Below are positions 13,736 through 24,400 of a stretch of 64,000 bases of DNA, piece after piece (position 1 is the first letter of the stretch; each line of letters opens with the position of its first letter). The notes below the pieces were generated by a model. It did not search any database. It worked only from the letters and a program-made list of their open reading frames with translations, and was not told the DNA's origin. Origin of the DNA: Clitoria ternatea (lineage: Eukaryota; Streptophyta; Magnoliopsida; Fabales; Fabaceae); assembly GCA_037962975.1 (NCBI GenBank), contig CM075670.1, positions 148,618,501 through 148,682,500 of the forward strand, read 5' to 3'. The position numbers and the translations under genes were made by a program.

Positions 13736-14908
13736 TTGTACACGACTTGGAGAAGCTTTAACGCAATGAAGAAACTTTAATATGTGTTAGAAAGCTAAAC
13801 ATGACCTCTTATTGTGAGATGGCAAGCACAACACAAGTTGGAGAGCACAATGTGTAATGGAGAGATAATAAGATGAAGAGCTGCAATGTTATGACACTGT
13901 CATTGCACAATGATGGAGAGCACAACGCAAGTGGAAAGCACAGCGCGTAGTGGAGATATGGTGAGATGGAGAACTGCAAGACACAATGTCATTGTTATCG
14001 CGTAAAGGAACAATAACGAATGTTGTTATCCTGAATGAAAAAAATAAATTACATAACTTTCCATATCGATTTTTTTTAAAACCAATGTGGTATCCTCTCA
14101 TTCTAGCGCATCAAGTGGGCGGGTTCCAAAATTTCGCAACTTTGGCATATATTATTTCAAATTTTTATTTTAATTAGACGTAAAATTTTGAAGATAGCAC
14201 ATCAGTTTTTAGAAAACCGATGTTAAAAGTATAAATTATTTGAAATTCTTTATCATTTAAAAAACTTAACGTGTTATGTGTGCGTCAGTGTTTAAAATTT
14301 TCTAATAGCATAAATTTTTTTCATTTTTGATGCACCTTTGACATCGGTTATTAGAAAAATCAATGCTAATATTTTGATATCATTTTTGATTTTTTAATTT
14401 TATGAACACTGTATGTTGTACATTTGGTATCCGTCCTTTGCAACGTAACACGTATAAATTATTTATAAGATATCACATCAGTTTTTATACAAAACCGATG
14501 TTAAAAATTAGATACAACATTGGTTTTTAGGAAAAACTTATGTGAATTCTCATAAGCAATTTAAATTTTTAATTTTATCAATTCCTACCATATATGCTAT
14601 TATTACGTGGGGTGATTATTTTAATTTTTTAAGTATTTTCCACATCAGTTTGGTAAAAATTGTTGTATAATATTGTCAAACAAACTTTGCACATATTTTA
14701 AAAATTGCCACCGCATAAATATCTAAATCAGTTTGTAAAATACCAATGTGATAAATTATTTTCCATATCGATTTTTCTTAAAAACATATGTGAAATGTGT
14801 TCTAATGTTACATATATTTTCAAAAATGTTATCGCTCTAATATTTCGCATCTATTTTTGTTAAACTGTGATGAACTTTACAATGTGAAATACTACTTTTG
14901 CACTAGTG
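13736..14908. mobile_element. CACTA (En/Spm-like) transposon end, truncated
   Basis: The right end reads ...TTTTGCACTAGTG at 14908, so read inward on the minus strand it starts CACTAGTGCAAAA, as CACTA elements do. The adjoining ~850 bp holds many degenerate subterminal repeats in both orientations, of the form ACATCGGTTTTT and AAAACCGATGTTA (for example near 14060, 14215, 14480, 14515 and 14765). The left end is missing and abuts the D LTR, so D appears to have inserted into or truncated it. At 13800-13995 a roughly 115-bp unit ('gagagcacaa...agctgcaa...gtcattg') is repeated twice. No transposase frame was seen. Confidence 0.7.
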
Positions 14909-15471
14909 TAAGTTTCTTTATACGACTGTCTGCAATTCTCACTAGTATTGCTTTATAGGTAAGATTTTCTTTAAGAACAAATTGATCAGGATTTAGGTTG
15001 TGCTCAGAATGGGGTACATATTTTTGAAGTTGGGAGACATGGAAGACCTTATGAAGGTTAGATAACTCCGGAGGTAGGGCTATACGGTAAGCATTTGACC
15101 TAACTTTCTCAAGAATCTGGTATGTTCCAAAGTACTTAGGGTTTAGCTTTTTAGTCTTCAATGCTCTTGCCACTACTGTCACGGGAGTAACTCATAGAAA
15201 AACATGGTCACCCTCTTCAAACTTGAGCAGTTTCCGACACTTGTCGTAGTAGCTTTTCTGACAATCTTGAGAAGTCTTCATCGCTACTTGGATTTTTTTT
15301 ATTTGCTCCGTGGTTTTCTGAATAACCTCTTGTCCAATCACAACTTTCTCTCCTGTCTCAAACCAACACAAGGACGTATGACACTTCCTTCCGTACAAAG
15401 CTTTGTGTGGTGTTATTCCGATGCTAGTGTGGCAACTGTTGTTATAGGTAAATTCTACAAGTGGTAACTGT
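14909..15471 (-). pseudogene. Ty3/gypsy integrase C-terminal fragment
   Basis: This is the remnant of a retrotransposon polyprotein, covering the end of the integrase core and the C-terminal DNA-binding module. Read on the minus strand it starts around LPLVEFTYNNSCHTSIG, continues through HKALYGRKCH and EGDHVFL, then has an in-frame TGA (15192-15194) where relatives usually carry arginine. It resumes with RALKTKKLNPKYFGTYQIL, a decayed GPY/F motif with GTY in place of GPY, and then LPPELSNLHKVFHVSQLQKYV, typical of chromovirus-type elements. The frame is cut after IKKL by the CACTA end. No catalytic DDE residues or chromodomain remain. The right edge meets an LTR-like start at 15472. Confidence 0.85.
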
Positions 15472-18400
15472 TGTAATACCTAGACGATCTATTTTAGTAT
15501 ATCCTCTAACAATTTAATTCTTAAGTACTAATGTATAATTACTCTTATTTTAATTACCCACCAAGTTTATTGCGGTACCAATAACCCCTATCATTGATGT
15601 ACCATTGATGCCACTAGGTAAGTTATCCTAATTTTATTTATAAGCTAACTAGGTTGGCATTAATTTTACTTGACTTTACTAGCTATTCCCAAAGTAAATA
15701 CTTCTCCTTTTCTTTTAATTTCTAATTCTTAGCATTTGCTTTTTAACTTATTATACTTTATTTAAGCTTATATTAATTACTATGATATAATAACCCTAAT
15801 TTTTTAGAATAGGAAACCGGATCCTCAGGATTCCTGAGGACACTCTATTCAGCTTTTGGTAAGAAGCTTGAGGCTTTAGCCTATTTCCTAAGCAGTTTAG
15901 TATGAGAAAATAGTGAAAAACAGAGCTTAATCTGAAATAAAAGAATACCGAGAGAACGTAATGAGTGAGAGAAGCAAAGATTAGAAAATAATAAATAACA
16001 TCTGACAATACTATTTAATAATATAATGATGATTATTTTTGTTTAATTAAGTACTAATTAGTTTATAATTATATTAGTTGATAATTATTTCCTATTAATA
16101 ATATTTTATAGATAATGCTTAATCTTGGTAATTAATATCTAATCTCAATCAATAATTATTTATTTAGAAATATATTATTATTTAATTTTAAATGATGAAT
16201 ATTTATTTATTCATTTGATTTAAAATTTTATAATATTATTTAATAATAATTTGATGATGATTATTTTAATTGAGTATTAATTAATTGATAATTACTCATT
16301 TGATAATTATTTAGTTAATAATTATTCCCTGCTAGTAACATTTAGTTTAACATAATGAATTAATGCTTAATAACTGATATTTAATTAAATATATTCAATT
16401 GGTTATTTTGAAAATATATAAATATTCATAATAATATTTTAAAATTATATTTTAAATTGTTCATTTATTTAATAATTATATTTAATAATAAAATATTATC
16501 GGGTTCTTCGGATTTGAACTGTGGGACCCAGCCTGGGGTTGGACTCTGACTATCTGACCTGAGACTAGTGATCCAGTAGGTAAACTAGTCCTGTTAGAAT
16601 TATTTCGTAAAGGATCAAGGGTGTCTGATTTGGCTTAACCAGCCCAATCAAAACCTTTAACATCTCCTACGTTTGACCATTCATATACCTCGGGATATCC
16701 GATGGTGGCACGATCAGTCTCTAATTATTTGTTTCAACGTTTTAAGAACTTTTCCTGAAGAGGCCGAAACCCGGTTCAGACTCTATCACCATTGTTTTTC
16801 CATAAATCAGTTTCTTCATAAATCGTTTTCAAACTCGACTCGAATACTTTCGATGTTTTGGACCGAAATTTTGCATACCACTTTGGAATCAAACGATTTT
16901 GGTCTCAATCTCTTCATTTTGAGAAGATCTTCAACCTTCATTTCTAGCCCCAAACTCCGATTCCTACTTTGTCAACCCCGAAATCGAAGATTAAGTATGT
17001 TCACCTTAAAATTCCAACGTTTTGACGTTTTTCCTTATGCATGGTTCGCAAAAATATTCATAACTCTCTTATACAACCTTTGATTTACACAAAATTAGTG
17101 TCAAAATCTCCGTAACAAAATTATCTACATTTTTCTTGAGGCATGCAAGGCTAAAAATATTCGTTTCAATGCTGGCAGTCTTTGGTAAAATTCACATATC
17201 TCTTTTGTCCGATGCTTGAATCACTCTGTTATTTTTGCTATGGATCCATATTGTAAACCTCTACAATGTTCAGGAGAGGAACGAAACCCAATTATCAAGG
17301 GAGAATTAATGGTGAATTTATTTCCGAAGACGTAGCTAATCTAAGAAGCTTCTGGAGTACCCTGTCGTAAATCGAGTATATCTCAGGCTACCAATCTTGG
17401 ATTATCGCAAATGATATATGAAATTAAAGAGAAAAGGAAGATCTACAATCTTCATGAAGGGCTTGAAAGCCAATTCATTCTCCATAAATCCCAAAATTTA
17501 AAATACCATACTGATTCATGTTTTCCTAGTGGCAGCTTGCACTATATTCAGTATTTTTCGTGTTTCGCCCTCGTATGACCGTGAAATCAAACGATTATTT
17601 CGCCAAAATTTTTTAACTTATATCCCTACAACTTTAATAAAGGGAATGAAGTCAAACGCCTAACCATTTTGCCTAAAAAATTAATCTTTGCAAGAAACAT
17701 CAATCCCGTCATAACCTTACACTCTTTTAGTAAATGGGACATATCTCATTCATTTCCCAATCAACGTTTTTGTGACATATATAAATTTAAAGATAAGAAA
17801 AAGGCCTACAATTCTTAAGTTGGTCCCTTTTCCAAATTCAGCCTGCAACATCCCTTAAAAGCCAAAACAAATTGATGCCCAAAAGCTGGACACATCAACT
17901 CCTTCATGCAACAAGAGCCAATCACCATCTTCCATCCAAGGGATACATGTAGCTCCAAGAAAACTCCTTTCTCCATGCATCACCACCTTTTGCCATCTTA
18001 CTTGAGAGGTGTTATCACCAAGCCACCTGCCCCACCACTTGTCACAACCAGCCACACTTCTTGCTCAACAAGTTTTGCCACTTGTCTAACAAGCTAAATT
18101 TTTGGCATACCACCCTCCCATCACACATTTCATTCACCCATTTTCCCCTTGCTTTTCACGGTAGCATCTCCCTTTTTCTTCCCTTCATTTTCTCCTTCCT
18201 AAATCATAAATTCAGCCACCACACCTCCTCCCTCAACCACTACATCTATGGCTACACAACACCACCACTAACCACCATGAATTCTTTTCTCCTCTATTCT
18301 TCTCATCAAACCCGTGACCTTCCTCCCACCAAATAGCAATCTTTTACTCAACTTTCTTCAAGTATAAAGCTCTTGAATTCCAGCTAGAAACCTTCTTGCC

Positions 18401-21110
18401 TTGGCCCCTTGGAGCTGTGATCATCCAAGGCCACGAACGTAAGGATTTTCGCATTTTGGTTCTTGATCTTGTCTCCTCTTTCTTTAATGCCCAAAACAGT
18501 TTATGTTTTTGATTTTATGGCATTTTCCTCTCTATTTTGGAAGCCGAAAATGGTGACTCCATTGTTCCCTTTTGGTTACATGTGTTATTTTCTTAGGATC
18601 GGGAACCGTAAGCAACAATCGGCGATGAACGGCGAAAGGTTCGAAGTAAACGACCAACCATCGGTAAAAGATCCTCTTAAACTAAATCAATTTCATGGTT
18701 GTTTGTGATTTTCCTTGGCGACCCGAAAGCGATCGGTAAACGTTTCGAAACGTTCCATGAATTTTTGGCGAGTTCGCTATTTCTCTTCCTCCGGGCAGCG
18801 ACTATCTGGCAAGGTAAAGGGGGCCTTACATATCTAGATTTGATTTTAACCATTCCATAATATTGCTTGTACACTCATGAGCCTCTATTTTAAATTTCAT
18901 CACGATCCAACGGTTAGATTTTAAACTGTGAAGATTTTCATAACCGATGGTTAAAAATTTTAATATTTTCAAGATAATGGGTATTTTATAAATTTAATTG
19001 GGGTAACTTGACATTCATATGATCGGAAAGTTTTATCGCGATTAGTGTTAAGATGAAAAACTTAGGAAAATTAACGTTAGGCGGGCATGGTTGATTCGAT
19101 ATGGTTGTATCATTATATTTTAAATTTATGGTGTTAATATGTAATTTGTTTTGGGTAAGCCCGCTATTAGAAATTAAATTTATCGCCAAGCATTGCCAAA
19201 ACTATTTTGATGATATTGCGTGTTTCAAGAAAATTCACCCAGCTAATGGTTACGAGATTTTATTTTACCAAGTTTTAAAAGTAGCACAGTTTTAAGTTAT
19301 TATAAAATTTTCTAAGTATTAACCAAATAAATAAATTGATGTTGGAAAAGTGACAATTAAGTAAAATAAGATTATTTGAGAAATTTTTATTAATAAGTAA
19401 AAAGAATTGGGTTCAAACGAGTTTTTAGCTAAGGAAAAGAAAAAGAGATAAAAAGGAATTTTTGAAGCATAATAAAATGAGCATTAGAATCTAAAAATTT
19501 TAGCAACCAATTTTAGTGACCAACTTAGTGACCAATTAAGGAAAAATATGAAAAGGACCTTAGGAACTTAATGAGGTAAAGCTAATTTGAAACAAGATTT
19601 TACTAGGGAATGAATTTTGAGTTTAAGCATTGTAATGGGCTAAGTATGCTAAATAGAAAAAGGAAAGAAATAAAAAGGAATTTTAGAATCTAATAAATTA
19701 TAGAGAGAGGAATTTAATAAATTAAGATAAGCGAAAGGAGCATAAATGAAATGAATGAAATCATTAGGAGTCCAAGTTAAGAAATAGGTGTTATGAGTTA
19801 AAAATTCTAGTGATCAATAAAACAAATGACAAGAAACTTAGGAGATATTTATATGGTACATGACATATATAATTAACTAAGTAAGAATGATTTTAGGACA
19901 TGATGTATATGAAATAAACGGTTAAGCTTTAGAACATTAGTTGCTAAAAAGGATAAAAGATATAGAATGGATTTTAGAATTTCAACTTTGAACTATTAAT
20001 AAAAAAAGTAGAATGACTTATAGATTAACTAGTAATTTTAGTGGCTAAATAACATTTGACTAAGTTCATAGTATTGGTGTGGATTCTAGATTTCTAGGCA
20101 ATAATTTAATGTCATAAAGAAAGTAAACTCTAGTTGACTAAAAGAATACAACTAAGGAAACCAATCTGTTAATATAATTAGAGCTAGTGGGAGCAAAGGA
20201 AAAGTACAAAAGCTAATAACTAGAAATTTAGAAAGAATAGTACTAATTACATATATAAAGGATTAGTAACCCATTTCGTGACCAAGGAAATAAGGAAGTA
20301 ATCACACATGATTAAATAGATAAAGAGACGAATGACTTAACGATGTATAAAAGAATAAGTCAAGTACATATATTACAAATATTAGGAATTATTGAAGAAT
20401 GGAAATTGATAATAGGGTAATAAAAATATACGCTAAAGAAGTTTAACAAATGTAAAAACACCAATGTCAACAGGACCTAAGCACCGACTTAAACGACATA
20501 CGAGTAAATCAAGGATAAAACCAATAGTAGTAAGTAAGACATAATGAAGGGCAATTGGACATCTTAAATAAATTGAGACAAATAGTCTGATAAGATACGA
20601 GTAAGAAACCATAATTAAAACACTTATAAAGAGATATCCATGAGTATGCATGTACGTATGATCCTCTCATGATATGTATAATGATTGTCGTATAATACTT
20701 GTATGATAAATGTTATGTTTGGCGACTGCTATGTAATTGTATGCATGATGATATGTTAATTATACGTGATGAGTATGTGTGATATGTAGGATAAGTATGA
20801 TATGATGACATATGTATGGATTGTGATGTTGTCATTTGTATGATGCATGGAATGAATATGTTGAAATAAATAAGAAAAGAATGAATAAAGAAATGTCTCA
20901 GTGGGGATCCTGAGATGAATAAATTATGAAAATGATGTGATGAGATTAGATCAGATTTAATGTGATGATGGGCGTTGTAACGCCAATGTACCTGTGATTT
21001 TTGAAAAATATGAGATCTCATTTCATTTCTAAGCGTTAAGTGAGACCATTATGAATTGAGGAATTTTAAGAAAACAAGGAAAAGAATTAATTGAAATTTC
21101 ATGAAAAGAA
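15472..21110 (+). mobile_element. LTR-derived sequence W
   Basis: The stretch opens with TGTAATACC at 15472, next to the integrase remnant, and resembles a decayed TGTAACACC LTR start. From about 16650 to 18850 it resembles X: lines around 17560-17800 (CCCGTCATAACC..., 'aaattaaagataa') correspond to 25190-25330. It has donor-like sites at about 18437 (AACGTAAGG) and 18810 (AAGGTAAAGGGGG). The part from 18900 to 21110 is AT-rich with no gene. No closing LTR end or matching target-site duplication was found, so the boundaries are uncertain. Frames such as 16673-17083 look non-coding. Confidence 0.5.
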
Positions 21111-21674
21111 GAAGTCCGATGTTAGGATCACCTTAGCATTCAATTTCATCCTAAATCATGCAATTGAGGTTCAATTCCAGTAGCAACAGATGTGATAAGT
21201 TTCACAGATGATCAACCCCTAATCCCTTAGGTGATTAACACTAATTCCTTGCATTTAAACCCTAATTCCTTAGGTATTCACCTACAGAGGAACTAATTGC
21301 CAAATTAAGAGTTGAACCCTAGTTATTCACCTAGAATGTAGGCCTGAATTAACTAAGTGGCAATGAGTTACCTGAGTCCTAAGCCATGATTCCTCTTTGG
21401 AGTAGAACTTGAGATTAATCTTTCAACTTCCTTGCTTGTTCTTCACATACATTCAACTAAAATCTAACTCAATATAGAGTTAGGAATTCATTGAAGCTTC
21501 AACAATCCAAACCATAGGGGTTTAACAACCCATGGGAAGTGAAGAAATATTTGTAGAAATGGTAGCCATAGAGAGGAGGTAGAGAATTTGGAAAATAGAA
21601 GTGTAGAGAGAGAGTGAAATTTGAGAATGAATCTGATCAATAAATCTCTATGTGTTAATTACAAAGTAGTAAAC

Positions 21675-21684
21675 GTATATAGCC
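21675..21684 (-). promoter_or_regulatory. TATA-like box in left arm, facing outward
   Basis: The minus strand reads GGCTATATACG. It is followed, in the minus direction, by pyrimidine-rich sequence (the complement of 21540-21625), like a leader. It pairs with the right-arm copy at 22842. Confidence 0.4.
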
Positions 21685-22119
21685 TTGGGTTTCAACTAAC
21701 TAACTAACTAAAAATAATTATAAACTTGCCCTAAAGGGCTTACAAGAAAATATGACAACTTAAATTAACTAACATACAACAGATTTTCAAATGTTTCAAT
21801 TCCTCCCTCGTAACCACGCGTAACCACGTTGGAACCTAGTGTCAGCACATTGGTTCTCTACCTAGGAAATATAGTTTGGCTTTCAACTGCGCGTGAATAA
21901 TGATAAGTCTTGAAAAGACTTATGTATTTAGCAATATTTAACTTTGTTTTAAGAAGAAGTTTAGGATTAATTATTAAGTTAATGAGTATTTAAAAGATAA
22001 TTAGCAATTGAGCAAAATAAAGAGTTGTTTATTATTTTAGTGATTTCATGCCTAATTAAGCATAAGTAAAATATCATATTAAGAAAAAATAGTTATTGAC
22101 TTTTTGTTGACCTGGGCGT

Positions 22120-22640
22120 GCTAACGATTGCCCTGAGTATGCCTACGATGGGCTGTATTTTTGGTTTTACAGGATTCTAGAAAGTTAGCGTGCCTATGGT
22201 TACTCTGAAACGTGCCAACACTGAGAAAACTGAAAGAGTCCAAGACAAGACAAGAGGTCAGTGTGTCTACGTTAACAATGAGCGTACTCACATAAGTCAT
22301 ATAAAGAATTCAACGAAGTTCAAGGTGCCTACGCCCAGAGCCAACGCTGAGAGAAAAATAGAAGGATCCAAGGCAGAAGGTCAGCATGTCGACGCTGACC
22401 TCGAGCGCTCTTACGCACCGACAAATATTGAAAGACTTATTTAACATAGTAGCCAAGCGTGCCAACATTAGGATTTTAGTGTGATCACGCATAGGTCCAC
22501 TAGTCAGTTGCATTCAACAGTAGCCAAGCGTGCCAACGCTGGCCCTGAAATGTGCCTACGTGCAAGTAATAAATTAAGCAATTTTCAAGACAGAAACCCA
22601 ACGTGCTAACGCTGGTTGCCAATGTACCCATGCATAGTTG
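22120..22640. repeat. Interspersed GCGTGCCAACGCTGG-type motif
   Basis: In the centre of the inverted repeat, short variants of GCGTGCCAACGCTG or GTGCCTACG recur at about 22110, 22190, 22265, 22325, 22385, 22455, 22515 and 22600. The frame 22190-22444 owes its composition to these repeats and is not a recognisable protein. Confidence 0.6.
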
Positions 22641-22841
22641 AAAGTCAAGTTATAATCTCTAGGCAGAGAGCCAGCATAGTGACGTTGGTTTCCACCGTAG
22701 CTACGCATGGTTACGAGGGAGAAACTAAAGCATTTGAATTTTTGTTGAGTGTTAGTTATATCAAGTTATCATAATTGCTTGTAAGCCCCTTTGGGGCAAG
22801 TTGATAATTATTTTAGGGTTTGTTAGTTAGTTAAAACAAAA

Positions 22842-22853
22842 GCTATATATATG
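22842..22853 (+). promoter_or_regulatory. TATA-like box in right arm, facing outward
   Basis: GCTATATATATG is followed by a pyrimidine-rich leader (CACTCTCTTTACAC and onward). This is the mirror image of the left-arm promoter, so transcription would run away from the centre on both sides. Confidence 0.45.
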
Positions 22854-23436
22854 TTTAGTGCTTTGTAACTTATACACAGATTATTAATCATATTTCATTT
22901 CATAGATTTCACTCTCTTTACACTTTTCTTCTCTCAAATTCTTTACCTTCTCTCTATAGCTACTATTTCTGAAAACACTTTTTCATCTTCCATGGGTTGC
23001 TAAACCCCTAAGGTTGGGGTTGCTGAAGCTTCAATGAATTCCTAACTCTACATTGAGTTAGATTTCAGTTGGATGCATGTGAAGAACAAGCAAGGAAGTT
23101 AAAATTCATTGCTGGGTTGAATAATCCAGAGTAATCTCAAGTTCTACTCCAAAGAGAAATCATGGCTTAGGACTCAAGTAACTTTTTGCTACTTAGTTAA
23201 TGTAGGCATACATTCTAGGTGAATAACTTAGGTTTAACTCTTAATTTCGCATTTGGTTCCTCTGTAGTTGAACACCTAAGGAATTAGGGTTTAATTACAA
23301 GGAATTAGTGTTAATCACTTAAGGGATTAGGGGTTAATCATCTGTGAAACTTATCACATGTGTTGTCACTGGAATTGAACCTCAATTGCATGATTTAGGA
23401 TGAAATTGAATGCTGAAGTGATCCTAACCTGACTTC

Positions 23437-23553
23437 ACTCTTTGTGTTACAACTTCAACTCTGTGCATGTTATTGGAAAATACAAAAATATCCATTTATA
23501 AAAGCAAAAACATTATGAATTCTTTCTTAAACTGGTTTGGTTCAGCTAGAATG
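23437..23553. other. Short unassigned spacer
   Basis: AT-rich sequence between the inverted repeat and the polyprotein tail. I see no feature in it. Confidence 0.5.
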
Positions 23554-23700
23554 TAATAGCCTAATAAGGACACACTAAGGGAGGACCCTCACACCATCCT
23601 AGAGAAAGGACTTGAAGCATACAAAGGTCCTCTCACAAGGGCCATGACCAAAAAGGCCAAAGAGAGCATCCATCAGGCCTTATCTTTATTCCTAGCTTTG
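23554..23700 (+). pseudogene. Ty3/gypsy polyprotein C-terminal tail (remnant)
   Basis: One frame reads KDTLREDPHTILEKGLEAY followed directly by KGPLTRAMTKKAKESIHQAL. A GP-(M/L/I)-TR-A pattern followed by basic residues and a short helix is typical of the extreme C-terminus of plant Ty3/gypsy polyproteins. An in-frame TAG lies a few codons upstream, and nothing further upstream is recognisable. The open frame continues to 23895, but from about 23700 it looks like LTR sequence rather than protein. Identification rests on a short motif and is therefore tentative. Confidence 0.5.
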
Positions 23701-24400
23701 AGTGGGCCCAAGCCCAATGAAGAATCCTGGAGGATCTATCCATACTTTACTTGTAATTACTTCTTAGTTAGATTCTCTAGGCTTATAGGGTTTATTTGGG
23801 CCTTGCAAGGTCAATGGGGCCACTTTTGGGCTATGTACACTCACTTTGGACCATGTATAGGCCATACTCTTCTCTATTTGCACTATTGGGCCTAGGCATC
23901 ATAGAGAGGCCCATGAGGGAGTCCCTTGGCCGAAATCCCTATGGCTCTATATAAAGAGCTCTTCCTTTATAAATTGACACACTTGAATGCCATTTGAGAA
24001 TTTTCACACTTTCAAAGTGAGTTTTAGTGAGAGAAGCTCTCCCTTCTCTCTAGGTTAGAGTGAGCTATAGCAAGCTCTCATCCAAGGGGTTTTTCCTCCC
24101 TCTTGGTGGTGAGTTCTAGGGAGTTATCTCCCCTTGGAGTGGCCTCACATTCACCTCTTCCATTCCTCTCTCCAATCTTCTCCTTTCTCCCTTCCATTTT
24201 CACCTTTCCTTCTCCTTCCTTCCTTTCAAATCTGTGTAGTTAAGTGTCTATTTCCTCCTTTTCCATTTCGGTTTTTCCAAGAGCAAGAAGTTTCATCAAG
24301 GCTTGAAGAGGTTAGAAGAGGAAGAGATCTCTAGATCCACCCTTCTTTAAGAAGATAGAAGAAGATCCTACATCACAGCCCTTGTTTTATGTGTTGGGCC
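23701..24400 (+). mobile_element. LTR-like segment with promoter after the gypsy tail
   Basis: The sequence begins around 'tgggcccaagcccaatgaag', a phrase common near the 3' ends of legume retroelements. It contains the TATA box at 23948 and then a pyrimidine-rich leader (24130-24230), as LTR promoters do. The exact LTR borders and any primer site could not be placed. The frame at 24134-24334 is leader sequence, not a gene. Confidence 0.4.
23948..23955 (+). promoter_or_regulatory. TATA box
   Basis: TATATAAA occurs in the context GGCTCTATATAAAGAGCTC. It is followed about 30-100 bases later by 'ttcacactttcaaagtgag', itself a short inverted repeat, and by a CT-rich leader. Confidence 0.6.

Larger units (their letters stand above)
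21111..23436. repeat. Large inverted repeat, ~790-bp arms with ~730-bp centre
   Basis: The left arm (about 21111-21895) is the diverged reverse complement of the right arm (about 22625-23436). For example, 'gcattcaatttcatcc' and 'caattgaggttcaattcc' on the left face 'ggaattgaacctcaattg' and 'ggatgaaattgaatgc' on the right. The outer ends share GAAGTC followed by GTTAGGATCAC. I found no matching target-site duplication. It could be a foldback or Mutator-like element with long terminal inverted repeats, or two LTR halves joined head to head. Confidence 0.85.

Noticed and set aside
16673..17083. 136-codon frame as a possible gene
   Set aside because: No domain, unusual composition, and it lies in LTR-derived sequence W related to X, where the frame is not kept.
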